64,000 nucleotides of DNA. Source: Symploca sp. SIO3C6 (lineage in GTDB: Bacteria; Cyanobacteriota; Cyanobacteriia; Cyanobacteriales; Coleofasciculaceae). The stretch spans positions 59,686-123,685 of the forward strand of contig JAAHHJ010000024.1 of the NCBI GenBank assembly GCA_010692425.1. Direction: 5' to 3'. Below are positions 56,106 to 64,000 of this stretch, piece after piece. The notes under the pieces were generated by a model. The model was not told where the DNA came from and searched no databases. It saw only the letters and a program-made list of their open reading frames with translations. The position numbers were made by a program, and so were the translations under genes. The first letter of the stretch is position 1; each line of letters starts with the position of its first letter.

Positions 56106-59100
56106 TTATTTGACTGAGAGAGTCCGTCGCTTAGTTACCATCTTGAAGGTTTCAATGATATCCCCTTCTTGCCAGCCATTGAAGTTATCGACTCCAATGC
56201 CGCATTCAAAGCCAGTGTTGACCTCCCTGGCATCTTCCTTCATCCGCTTGAGGGAATCAAGGATACCTTCGTAGATTACTTGTCCGTCACGCCGAACTCG
56301 CAGGTTACAATTGCGAATAGCTTTACCAGAGCGTACATAGCAGCCAGCAACTGCTCCGCGACCAACTGGGAAGACGGCTCGAACTTCCACTTCACCTAGT
56401 TCCTCTTCCACTAGTTCTGGTTCAAGCAGACCTTCCATTGCCCCTTGAATATCATCCAAGAGCTTGTAGATAATATCGTACTCACGAACATCTACACCCT
56501 CCCGCTCAGCAGCTTGTCGAGCACTAGGAGACATGGTGGTACTAAAACCAATAATCACGGCACCGCTAGCGGCAGCTAAGTCAACATCTGTCTCAGAAAT
56601 CTCGCCGGCAGCAGTTAGCAGGACTCGGATTTGCACTTCATTTTGCGGCAACTGTTTGAGCGAACCCAAAATTGCTTCTACTGAGCCCTGGACATCTGCT
56701 TTCAAAATTAAGTTTAGCTCCTTGAGTTCCCCCTCTTGAGCTTGGGCTGAGAGGCTGTTGAGGGTGACTCGGCGCGAAGCCATCATCTGTTGTAAGCGAG
56801 ATCTTCTTTGTTCATCGCTCCTCTGGCTGGCAACAGCGCGGGCTTCTTTTTCACTTTCAAAGACCTCAAACTCATCCCCAGCAGCAGGAACATCACTTAA
56901 GCCGAGCAATTCTACTGCAAACGACGGGGTTGCTACTTCCACTCGCATTCCTCTGTCATCAGTCATCGCTCGCACCTTGCCGAATACGGAGCCAGCGACG
57001 ATGCTATCTCCCACCCGTAGGGTACCATTTTGCACTAGTAAACTAGCGACAGGGCCTCTAGCTTTATCTAGATTAGCTTCGATAACTGTACCCCGAGCTG
57101 GTCGGTTGGGGTTAGCTGAGAGTTCCTCAATGTCAGAGACCAAAATAATCATTTCCAGGAGCGTATCCAGGTTTTCCCCTTGGAGAGCACTTACTGGTAC
57201 CATGATCGTGTCACCGCCCCACTCTTCCGGCACCAAACCCTGTTCAGTTAATTCCTGCTTAACTCGATCAGGTTGCGCTTCTGGCTTATCAACTTTGTTG
57301 ATAGCAACAACGAGGGGAACTTCTGCAGCTTTGGCATGGCTAATGGCTTCAGTGGTTTGGGGGCGAACACCATCATCAGCAGCAACTACCAGCACAGCAA
57401 TGTCGGTAACTCTGGTGCCTCGGGCACGCATCGCAGTAAAGGCTTCGTGTCCTGGGGTATCGAGGAAGACCACCTGCTGTGTGTTGCCTTCATGCTCAAC
57501 ATCGACATGGTAAGCACCGATGTGCTGGGTAATACCACCTGCTTCTCCTTGAGCTACTTTGGTTTCACGAATGGCATCGAGCAAGGTGGTTTTACCATGA
57601 TCGACGTGACCCATAATCGTTACCACTGGTGGACGCCGCACTAAGTTTTCCAGGTCTTGAGCATCAAGCATTTCCGTCACTTTGATAGCCTCGGATGCAA
57701 CTTCCTCGGTTTCAACAGTAACGCCCAGTTCCTCAGCAACTATTTTGGCGGTTGGCAAATCTAGGGTTTGGGTGATATTGACAGCAATACCTTTGAAGAA
57801 CAGCTTCTTGATAATCTCGGTTTCAGCAATGTTTAGATTAGAGGCAAGTTCTCTAATCGTCAAAGAACCGTTCAAAACTATGCTCTCTGGCATTTCGCTG
57901 ACGCCTTCTTTAGCGCGACGTCGGTTGCGAGAGTCAGCTTTGGAGCTGCTCTGGTCTTTACTAGAACCAGGCTTTTTGTTTTTGACGTTGGGCATTGGAG
58001 CCGAAGCCAATGCCGGCTGTCCTGGGCGGGACTTTGGCTTGGGAGGACGAGCCACCGAGAGACTTACTGTCATGGGGGTATCTACTGAGGAAAGACTGTC
58101 AGATTCATCGAAATCCTCATCATCATCAAGGAAGATATCCCGTCGCTTGAGTTTTCCAGATTTACCTTTAGTATCCTTACCCTCTTTTTCTCCATTTTCT
58201 TCTTGCCAAGTAACCTTCTTCTTGGTCAGTTTTGGAGAAGTTGGTCGCCTTAGTTTGGTCTCTAGTGCATCATCCTCGAAGCCTGGTTCAACTAAGACCT
58301 CTTCTTCATCTTCTGGAGAACCAGACTCTTCCAAATCAGAAGCTTTCGCTGCAACTTTAAGTCTTACAGGAGGTTCTTGTAGTTTAGGAGTTGGTGGTGC
58401 AGGTGGGCGGCGTACTGGAGGTTTCGATTCAGCTGCTGCTGGCTGCTCTTTGATAGCGGGTTTAACAGGAACTGGTCTCCCATTTGAGGAAGGAGTAGGG
58501 GAAGCCTTTGGTACTGGTTTGACAGGTGGTTCTGTTTTGACAGTCGGCGGCGTGAAGTTTGGGCTGGTCTTGGGCCTAGGCGGTGCTGGTCTTACAGGGG
58601 GTTCAACCAGTTTGGGCTTGTCTTTAACCTCAAGGGGGGGTTTTATTTCTGATGGAGCATCATCGAGTTTAGCTTCTACTACCTCTGGTGCTGGTACTGG
58701 AGTTTCTACCTTCTTAGACTTATCCTTACTCTCTTCGGTGGCAGATGGTTTGGGTCGATTGAGATTTGTTGGTCGGCGTGGTGCACTCAATTGAGGCTTG
58801 ACAGGGGGGCGAGGAGGACTTGCCGCTTGAGGAGAGCCTTGCCCTGGACTAGAACTAGGGCGAGGTTTAGGCTTGCGCAGTTCTACGAATTGTTGCCGCC
58901 GCTGAGTGTTGGGACGTCCAGTTGATTTACTAGATTGCGAACCAGAACCGCCTTGAGCAGAGGCAGAACCCCCGTGACTCCCCACAACTGCTGGGCGTTT
59001 AGGAGCTTTGGCTGCTGAGGCTCTGATGCGCTGGGCATCAGATTCTGTGATCGTACTACTGTGGCTTTTGACTGCAATATTGAGGTCTTCGCAGATACTT

Positions 59101-59168
59101 AAAATGTCCTTATTATCCAAGTTCAATTCCCGCGATAATTCGTAAATTCTGACTTTGCCGTTGTTCAT
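56106..59168 (-). CDS. infB: Translation initiation factor IF-2
   Basis: 1020 aa. N-terminal IF2 domain ([20 protein letters not shown]) followed by a very long Pro/Lys/Ser-rich linker to about residue 430, then a second IF2-N ([18 protein letters not shown]) and the GTPase domain with [14 protein letters not shown] (G1 from residue 520), DTPGHEAF, and AINKVDKP. Domains II-IV follow. The long linker is typical for cyanobacteria. ylxR lies 97 bases before it and nusA further upstream, in the usual order. Confidence 0.97.
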   Translation of the reverse strand: MNNGKVRIYELSRELNLDNKDILSICEDLNIAVKSHSSTITESDAQRIRASAAKAPKRPAVVGSHGGSASAQGGSGSQSSKSTGRPNTQRRQQFVELRKPKPRPSSSPGQGSPQAASPPRPPVKPQLSAPRRPTNLNRPKPSATEESKDKSKKVETPVPAPEVVEAKLDDAPSEIKPPLEVKDKPKLVEPPVRPAPPRPKTSPNFTPPTVKTEPPVKPVPKASPTPSSNGRPVPVKPAIKEQPAAAESKPPVRRPPAPPTPKLQEPPVRLKVAAKASDLEESGSPEDEEEVLVEPGFEDDALETKLRRPTSPKLTKKKVTWQEENGEKEGKDTKGKSGKLKRRDIFLDDDEDFDESDSLSSVDTPMTVSLSVARPPKPKSRPGQPALASAPMPNVKNKKPGSSKDQSSSKADSRNRRRAKEGVSEMPESIVLNGSLTIRELASNLNIAETEIIKKLFFKGIAVNITQTLDLPTAKIVAEELGVTVETEEVASEAIKVTEMLDAQDLENLVRRPPVVTIMGHVDHGKTTLLDAIRETKVAQGEAGGITQHIGAYHVDVEHEGNTQQVVFLDTPGHEAFTAMRARGTRVTDIAVLVVAADDGVRPQTTEAISHAKAAEVPLVVAINKVDKPEAQPDRVKQELTEQGLVPEEWGGDTIMVPVSALQGENLDTLLEMIILVSDIEELSANPNRPARGTVIEANLDKARGPVASLLVQNGTLRVGDSIVAGSVFGKVRAMTDDRGMRVEVATPSFAVELLGLSDVPAAGDEFEVFESEKEARAVASQRSDEQRRSRLQQMMASRRVTLNSLSAQAQEGELKELNLILKADVQGSVEAILGSLKQLPQNEVQIRVLLTAAGEISETDVDLAAASGAVIIGFSTTMSPSARQAAEREGVDVREYDIIYKLLDDIQGAMEGLLEPELVEEELGEVEVRAVFPVGRGAVAGCYVRSGKAIRNCNLRVRRDGQVIYEGILDSLKRMKEDAREVNTGFECGIGVDNFNGWQEGDIIETFKMVTKRRTLSVK

Positions 59169-59265
59169 CCACTTTTTTCCCCGTCTTAACCTATTAGTTT
59201 TTACATCATATTTGTTACACCATAGCTACATGCTGGAATGACTTACTCCTAACCCTACTCTTATC

Positions 59266-59613
59266 CTAACTATTGCTTGGGTTAACTTGCTTTGGTTGAG
59301 CTTTGAGAGATTTGACTCTCAAGTGTTCTGGTTCTCCTGCTAGTCTAGAGGCTCCGACTGCCGACGCCTCAACTAAACGCTCCCACAAAGTTTGGTACAA
59401 ACTTGATGGTACTGGGGCACGCAGTACACGCCCGAGTCGGTTTTTCTTTTGAGCTGTTGCCAAACAACTTGCTTTTGGACAAAGGTAGGCAGAGCGTCCC
59501 ATCCCCTCGTCTAATTGTACATTTCGCGATGGATGGACTCGGACAACCCGCCAAAAAGCCTCTTTTGGTAAGATGGTGCGGCAGCTGAGACAGCGTCGGT
59601 AGTTTGGTTTCAT
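59266..59613 (-). CDS. ylxR: YlxR family RNA-binding protein (DUF448)
   Basis: 115 aa. MKPNYRRCLSCRTILPKEAF at the start, with RRC and the GRSAYLCP segment typical of DUF448. Between nusA and infB as in most bacteria. In Bacillus it binds nucleoid or RNase P; here the role is not known. The frame ends with a Lys/Ser tail. Spacing: 115 bases after nusA and 97 before infB, with no terminator seen. Confidence 0.93.
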   Translation of the reverse strand: MKPNYRRCLSCRTILPKEAFWRVVRVHPSRNVQLDEGMGRSAYLCPKASCLATAQKKNRLGRVLRAPVPSSLYQTLWERLVEASAVGASRLAGEPEHLRVKSLKAQPKQVNPSNS

Positions 59614-59728
59614 AGAGTGGGCAATAGGGTTAGTAATTAGTTGCCTTTAAGGTTGTTGTTGGTTGAAATTTTGGGACTGGGCTAGGCTAGAGGTTCCTGG
59701 CAGTAAGGGATCACACAGCACTGAAAAA

Positions 59729-61063
59729 TTAAGTAAGATCTTCCTCCTGTTGATCTTTATCTTCTTCATCTGGATTGATCTGTTCAATTATCGGCTCAGC
59801 GATATCCATAACTGGTGTTGCTACAGCAGCTTGATCATTGTCGAGTTCATTGTCGGCTTCCGTTTCTTGAAGAGTTTCGGTGCTATTCCATTGAGCTTGT
59901 AACTCCTCCATTTTGCGGTGTTCAGCTTCGTAATCGTACTTAGCAACATCCTTAATATCAATTTTCCAGCCAGTAAGACGGGCAGCAAGACGGACATTCT
60001 GCCCTTCTTTGCCGATTGCCAAACTCAGTTGGTCTTCAGCTACTAGAACATGGGCCTGACGCCCTTCCGGATTCACTAACAGCACTTGATCAACTCTTGC
60101 TGGGCTGAGGGCGTTAGCAATATAGGTAGAAGGATCAGGAGACCAACGAATGACATCAATTTTTTCACCTCGCAATTCATTGACCACTACTTGAATGCGA
60201 GAACCTCTCGAACCAATACAAGCGCCTACTGGATCTACATCTCGCTCTAGAGTATCGACAGCAATTTTAGTCCGAGGTCCAACATGACGAGAAGGGGGAT
60301 TAGCTTCCCTTGCCACTGCTACAATCCGGACTACTTCATCCTCAATTTCTGGTACTTCATTGGCAAATAGGTAGACGACTAAACCAGCAGCTGCCCTGGA
60401 AACCACTAACTGGGGACCTCGCTGATGTCCTTCTCGAACTTTTTTGAGAAAGACCTTAAATGTGGCATTAATGCGATAGTTATCGTTAGGCAACTGTTCC
60501 CTTTTGGGTAGTTCGGCTTCTACTTCTGGACGACCAAAACCACTGGAGAGAGCCATAACTACCGACTGTCTTTCAAAGCGCAGAGCTCTTGCTTGTAGAA
60601 CTGTTCCTTCTAGATCGTTAAACTCTTCCTGAATCAGCTTGCGCTGCTGGTCTCGCAGTTTTTGCGATAACACTTGCTTGGTTTGAATCGCTGCCATCCT
60701 ACCGAAGTCGCGCTGATCCGGGGTAACGTCGAGAACCACTGAATCCCCCAATTGTGCCTCAGATGCTACTTCTTGAACTTCTTTGAGAGCAATGTGATGA
60801 TCGTTGTTAGCTACTTCTTCGACAATGGTTTTAGTAGAGAGGATGCGGAAGCCTTCCTCTTCGATATCAAGATCGACTTCAAAGTTTTCAAAGTAGTCTT
60901 CATCAAAATGGTGTTTTTCCAGCCTTTGAGCACGGCGGTAGCGTTCATAGCCTTTGAGAAGTGCTTCTCGTAGAGCCTGTTGCACTGCAGATTTAGGTAA
61001 GTTGTGGCTTTGAGAAATTTCTTCGATCATTTTCTTTAGTCCAGGCAGATTAACTATTGACAT
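59729..61063 (-). CDS. nusA: Transcription termination/antitermination protein NusA
   Basis: About 444 aa. Order: NusA N-terminal domain, S1 domain ([20 protein letters not shown]), KH1 ([18 protein letters not shown]), KH2 ([20 protein letters not shown]) and a short acidic C-terminal tail ([14 protein letters not shown]). It lacks the repeats of long proteobacterial NusA. Start ATG at 61063 has GGAG 8 bases before it; an in-frame TTG at 61069 is the alternative. The gap from rimP is 346 bases. Confidence 0.95.
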   Translation of the reverse strand: MSIVNLPGLKKMIEEISQSHNLPKSAVQQALREALLKGYERYRRAQRLEKHHFDEDYFENFEVDLDIEEEGFRILSTKTIVEEVANNDHHIALKEVQEVASEAQLGDSVVLDVTPDQRDFGRMAAIQTKQVLSQKLRDQQRKLIQEEFNDLEGTVLQARALRFERQSVVMALSSGFGRPEVEAELPKREQLPNDNYRINATFKVFLKKVREGHQRGPQLVVSRAAAGLVVYLFANEVPEIEDEVVRIVAVAREANPPSRHVGPRTKIAVDTLERDVDPVGACIGSRGSRIQVVVNELRGEKIDVIRWSPDPSTYIANALSPARVDQVLLVNPEGRQAHVLVAEDQLSLAIGKEGQNVRLAARLTGWKIDIKDVAKYDYEAEHRKMEELQAQWNSTETLQETEADNELDNDQAAVATPVMDIAEPIIEQINPDEEDKDQQEEDLT

Positions 61064-61409
61064 AAGCAAATCTCCGTGATATAGAATACAAAGAACAAAT
61101 CAAAATATGTGTCTGAGTTTTAAAGCGCTTATTGGAGCTTAGTGGCAACACTTTAGTTCTGAATTAGTTAGTAACTCGACATAGAGCTTGAGGGAGCTAG
61201 TATTATAGCTACTTCTAAATGAATGTCTTGTCCCCCTTGCCAGTTTTTAGCAATTCACTTTTTTTAGTTAGATTTGCTTAATAGCAAGGAATATTGCGGT
61301 TTTAGTCAAAGGAGGAACCTAATACCACTCTCAGCTCTTGGAAGAAGTTACTCTAGTCTGCTGTTGCCGCCTGCTGCAATTACTGAGCTTGCTTTATTGG
61401 TCTGTTAGC
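61064..61409. other. Gap between rimP and nusA
   Basis: About 345 bases with no gene. No clear terminator on the minus strand. It may hold an internal promoter for nusA. Confidence 0.4.
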
Positions 61410-61871
61410 TTACCCCTTATCGTCCAACTGTACTCTAGTGACTAACTGGCGAGGAATGGCGATGGTACGACCTTTTTGATTGAGGTAGATGCTAGAGTCA
61501 TCTCGCTTGATCAACTTCCCCTGATACTCCTGTTGACCCTGGTAAGCTTCAGAGGTTTCAACGATGAGACAAAAGCCTTTGAATGAAATAAAATCGCGTT
61601 CTGTGGTCAGTTGGCGGGAGATACCAGGACTAGAAATTTCCAAGACATAGGTCTCTGGAATTATATCCATAGCATCTAATTTTTCTTCTAAGGCTCGACT
61701 CATCCGTTCACAATCATCCAAACCTGTGTCACAGATACAGTTGCGAATATCTACGCGCAGCACTGGCGGACGTCTGTTAGTTTGAAAAACTGCCCCTACT
61801 ACCTCTAATCCTAGGTTTTGGGCTAGTGGTGTTGCCAAATCTATTAGTTTTGGGATTAGGGGATGAGTCAT
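61410..61871 (-). CDS. rimP: Ribosome maturation factor RimP
   Basis: About 153 aa. RimP N-domain with GLEVVGAVFQTNRRPPVLRV, the LDDCERMSRALEEKLD and VLEISSPGISRQL motifs, and a C-terminal SH3-like domain (GKLIKRDDSSIYL). Acts in 30S subunit assembly. The ATG at 61871 has GGAG 7 bases upstream; a TTG at 61877 is in frame. First gene of the rimP-nusA-ylxR-infB block. A terminator-like hairpin lies directly upstream of its ribosome binding site. Confidence 0.94.
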   Translation of the reverse strand: MTHPLIPKLIDLATPLAQNLGLEVVGAVFQTNRRPPVLRVDIRNCICDTGLDDCERMSRALEEKLDAMDIIPETYVLEISSPGISRQLTTERDFISFKGFCLIVETSEAYQGQQEYQGKLIKRDDSSIYLNQKGRTIAIPRQLVTRVQLDDKG

Positions 61872-61884
61872 TGCCAAGCTCCAA

Positions 61885-61909
61885 CAAAAAAAGTGGGTTT
61901 AACCCACTT
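61885..61909 (-). terminator. Terminator-like hairpin before rimP (possible attenuator)
   Basis: On the minus strand: AAGTGGG, loop TTAAA, CCCACTT, then TTTTTTG. The next bases are the GGAG of rimP. Stem 7 bp and a T-run are good signs of an intrinsic terminator. As it is only 13 bases before the rimP start it would sit in the leader of the operon. Confidence 0.6.
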
Positions 61910-62344
61910 CCAGGTAAAGTTACATCCAAGAAGAGTGACATTTCACCTTTCATCCAATCATAGATTGACAGAAAGGGTTTCAAGCCTCGCGACTAGAATT
62001 TCCTGCTTCATTACTCCTACTGTCAAGGTAGCTCCACAGGCTGCATACGATGTGCCCCACCGCACTTTGATTAATTTCCCCTACATAGATTCCAGGGATT
62101 TGATCTCAGATAAAACTATTGTAGCGCTATCAGCTCTATGTGTGGCTATTTGGTTTTTGAGCAATATTGAATAAGGAAATGAGGGATGGACAATTACATC
62201 TTCAACCTCTGTCTACCGCAGATATAGCGCTACGCGCAAGGCTCCAAGGCAGAAGGCTCCAAGGCAGAATTTGACAAAGTTCTAGCGATTTAGCTTGTCC
62301 TAACCTTAATACGTACTGCTATAACAGGGGGGTATTAGATCAAG
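61910..62344. other. Intergenic region between rimP and the 501-aa gene
   Basis: About 435 bases; a plus-strand frame at 61863-62174 exists but has no ribosome binding site and overlaps the rimP start and hairpin. A repeat AAGGCTCCAAGGCAGAAGGCTCCAAGGCAGAA is near 62240-62270 (direct repeat of AAGGCTCCAAGGCAGAA). Confidence 0.45.
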
Positions 62345-63850
62345 TTACTTTTGAGAAATTTGGCGGATCGCTCTGGTTTGGTCTAGTATTTCCTCTAGAT
62401 CTTCTTCAGACAGGTGTTCTACGTAGTTAACTTTGACTTCTTCTAACAAAGCTGTGAGTAAGTACTGAATTTCCTGCAATCTTTTCTCTGCTTGTATCTC
62501 TGAACCTGCTACTTGAGTGAGATGTTCTATTAGGTTCCGTAACAACTGCTCACCAACAGGATCTTCCTCTATTAGGCTTTCGAGACTATCACTGACTACT
62601 TGGGTAAAGTCTTTAACAAATTTTGTACTTAGCTGGTTTTGTAATTCTCCCATCCCTGGTACTTGGCTTAGTCCTTGGTAAACAGGAGACTGGTTGAGCA
62701 GCTTATTAAGGTTATGTTGCAGCAATGCTTCTAGATCTGGTCTGATTTTGGGGAGAATTCTATGGACTACCATTTGTAACATGATGGTAGTTAGTTCTGC
62801 CACTTCATCAGTGTCATTGAGGTCAATGTAGGGGCGCTCTTCCTGTTGTAAGATTAACTTGGTAATATCTCCCTCACGAATCGATCTTTGAGCCTCGTTA
62901 ATTACTTGAATCACAACTACTTCCGTCATATCTTCAGCAATTTCAGCAACAAATCCCTGACGAATTTGCTTGGCGACGCGACTGAGATCAATGAGCCTAG
63001 CTTGCTCTAAGCGAATTGTTACCGGGATGATACGCAACCAGCGCCAGATGGGGATTAGAAAAAAGATGTCATACCAACGCCACAACATGGCATCGAGCCA
63101 ACTGACACCAGTGCGACGCTTAGAAATCCACCAGGTTCGCGCCAGGAATTCTAAACTAATTACCACAAAAAATGGGAAGTCAATCAACCCAAACAAATCT
63201 ACAAATTTGCCATTTTCACCAATGGGACGAAAGTAGTTGGTTTCAATTAGAGGTCGAATTTCCTTGTTAAAAAAATCAAGTTCTTGTGACTGATTTATTA
63301 TGTTCTCTTGAGTCCAGAAATTATCAAATGCCTGTTTGGAAGAATCATCTGGATTCGGCAGATGATCTAGCATTTCATTTTTGATTTTCTCTAGAGTACC
63401 TGTCTTGTTTGCTACCTGAAACGGATTAGTATCAATCATTTCAATACTGCGACGACGCAAATCTGCGAGAATTATTTCTATCTCTTGCGATCGCACATCG
63501 GGATCATTAAGTTCATTTTCTAGTTTGTCTACTTTTTCCAGGTACTGCTTGGTATCTCGGTATTCGACAATTCCCTTAAATGGGTCATATAACTCAGTTA
63601 TATCAGGAATTAGCCAAGCAAAAGATAAGGGAAAACCTTCATACTCTAATGGCCCGATTTTAAAGCTAAAAACCTGTACTTTGCGGTGTAGCCAAAAATC
63701 TCGCAGGGGGATGTAGCTAACGTCAAACAGCACCAAAAGCAGATTCAGTAGAGCTAAAATCGCTATTATTCTTTCAAACCAAAGGTTATGGCGATTTTTT
63801 CTCCTTCTTCTGACGAAGGCTCTTTCTGTTTGTTTTTGCAAGGATGACAT
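62345..63850 (-). CDS. Conserved cyanobacterial membrane protein, unknown function
   Basis: 501 aa. Hydrophobic segments: IIAILALLNLLLVLFDVSYI (about 28-47), LFGLIDFPFFVVISLEFLAR (about 218-237) and WYDIFFLIPIWRWLRIIPV (about 258-276). The stretch RWLRIIPVTIRLEQARLIDL has several arginines like a voltage-sensor helix, but spacing is not exact. Between TM1 and TM2 is a soluble charged part; after TM3 a long helical tail (about 290-501). I recall homologs in cyanobacteria without a known role. It lies upstream of the rimP operon on the same strand. No clear channel signature. Confidence 0.65.
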   Translation of the reverse strand: MSSLQKQTERAFVRRRRKNRHNLWFERIIAILALLNLLLVLFDVSYIPLRDFWLHRKVQVFSFKIGPLEYEGFPLSFAWLIPDITELYDPFKGIVEYRDTKQYLEKVDKLENELNDPDVRSQEIEIILADLRRRSIEMIDTNPFQVANKTGTLEKIKNEMLDHLPNPDDSSKQAFDNFWTQENIINQSQELDFFNKEIRPLIETNYFRPIGENGKFVDLFGLIDFPFFVVISLEFLARTWWISKRRTGVSWLDAMLWRWYDIFFLIPIWRWLRIIPVTIRLEQARLIDLSRVAKQIRQGFVAEIAEDMTEVVVIQVINEAQRSIREGDITKLILQQEERPYIDLNDTDEVAELTTIMLQMVVHRILPKIRPDLEALLQHNLNKLLNQSPVYQGLSQVPGMGELQNQLSTKFVKDFTQVVSDSLESLIEEDPVGEQLLRNLIEHLTQVAGSEIQAEKRLQEIQYLLTALLEEVKVNYVEHLSEEDLEEILDQTRAIRQISQK

Positions 63851-64000
63851 GGTGTGTAACTACCCCTGTTTATGTGCTACGAAAAACCTACTCAACCCTC
63901 CTAAAACCTGTTAAAAGCTAGTAGTTTTGACGTTTTCTTCCTGCTTCAACCAAGGGAGTCGGCTCCTACTTGTCCACAGGCAAACCCCCTATAGCCTAGG
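63851..64000. other. Right-edge intergenic DNA
   Basis: 150 bases without a visible gene or repeat; upstream of the 501-aa gene. Confidence 0.4.

Noticed and set aside
57682..58794. Long Ser/Gly-rich open frame antisense to infB
   Set aside because: It is a reflection of the Pro/Lys-rich IF-2 linker in the other strand.
61863..62174. 103-codon plus-strand frame over the rimP leader
   Set aside because: It overlaps the rimP start and the hairpin, and lacks a ribosome binding site.

Overview
The window is a piece of a cyanobacterial chromosome, most likely from a filamentous, gliding or hormogonium-forming species. Evidence: many GCGATCGC (HIP1-type) octamers, a ferredoxin-dependent sulfite reductase, a ZipN/Ftn2 (ARC6-type) division protein, a 'low-complexity tail' membrane protein, several small cyanobacterial-type hypothetical proteins, and a hormogonium polysaccharide (hps) locus. 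Intergenic DNA is rich in tandem heptamers (TTACTTA-type) and GTTCATGG-type arrays, as is usual in filamentous cyanobacteria. I saw no rRNA, tRNA or CRISPR array.

Layout. 0-10 kb: a carbon and energy block with phosphoketolase, PPK2-type polyphosphate kinase, glycogen phosphorylase, a histidine phosphatase, a serine hydrolase and acetate kinase. Phosphoketolase makes acetyl-phosphate and acetate kinase turns it into ATP plus acetate; glycogen phosphorylase can supply the sugar phosphate. 10-15 kb: acyltransferase-3, aldehyde dehydrogenase, then a worn region with a deletion relic of a TnpB-type insertion element, an excisionase-like HTH gene and two small cyanobacterial genes. 15-29 kb: housekeeping and enzymes (rsmE, ferredoxin-sulfite reductase with a C-terminal ribbon-helix-helix tail, S41 peptidase-like protein, a ClpX zinc-finger/TM microprotein, S9 peptidase, YihY/BrkB, DUF2809, metallophosphoesterase, SPFH protein, folP).

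29-50 kb: the surface polysaccharide region. It holds an HpsE-like glycosyltransferase, a polysaccharide pyruvyl transferase, an asparagine-synthetase-like protein without its glutaminase nucleophile, an uncharacterised PP-loop protein, htpG, a sulfotransferase, a Uma2 nuclease-like protein, rpmB, then hpsA and four prepilin-like genes (HpsB, HpsC and two GspH/FimT-like). Together these suggest synthesis, decoration and pseudopilus-linked export of a motility polysaccharide. 49.8-51.3 kb: a TnpB element with a divergent 44-aa RHH gene. Its tnpB has an in-frame stop near the 5' end and the element splits a small host ORF.

51-64 kb: pdhA, zipN/ftn2, a low-complexity-tail membrane protein, and the conserved rimP-nusA-ylxR-infB block on the minus strand with a terminator-like hairpin directly before the rimP ribosome binding site. 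The window ends with an uncharacterised 501-aa membrane protein.

Most unusual points: the pair of PP-loop ligase-like proteins in the polysaccharide region, the ClpX-zinc-finger/TM microprotein, the sulfite reductase-RHH fusion, the TnpB element with its 36-kb-distant non-autonomous relative that now encodes the tail of a neighbouring HTH protein, and a repeated GTTCATGG-bordered interspersed element present in at least five intergenic places.
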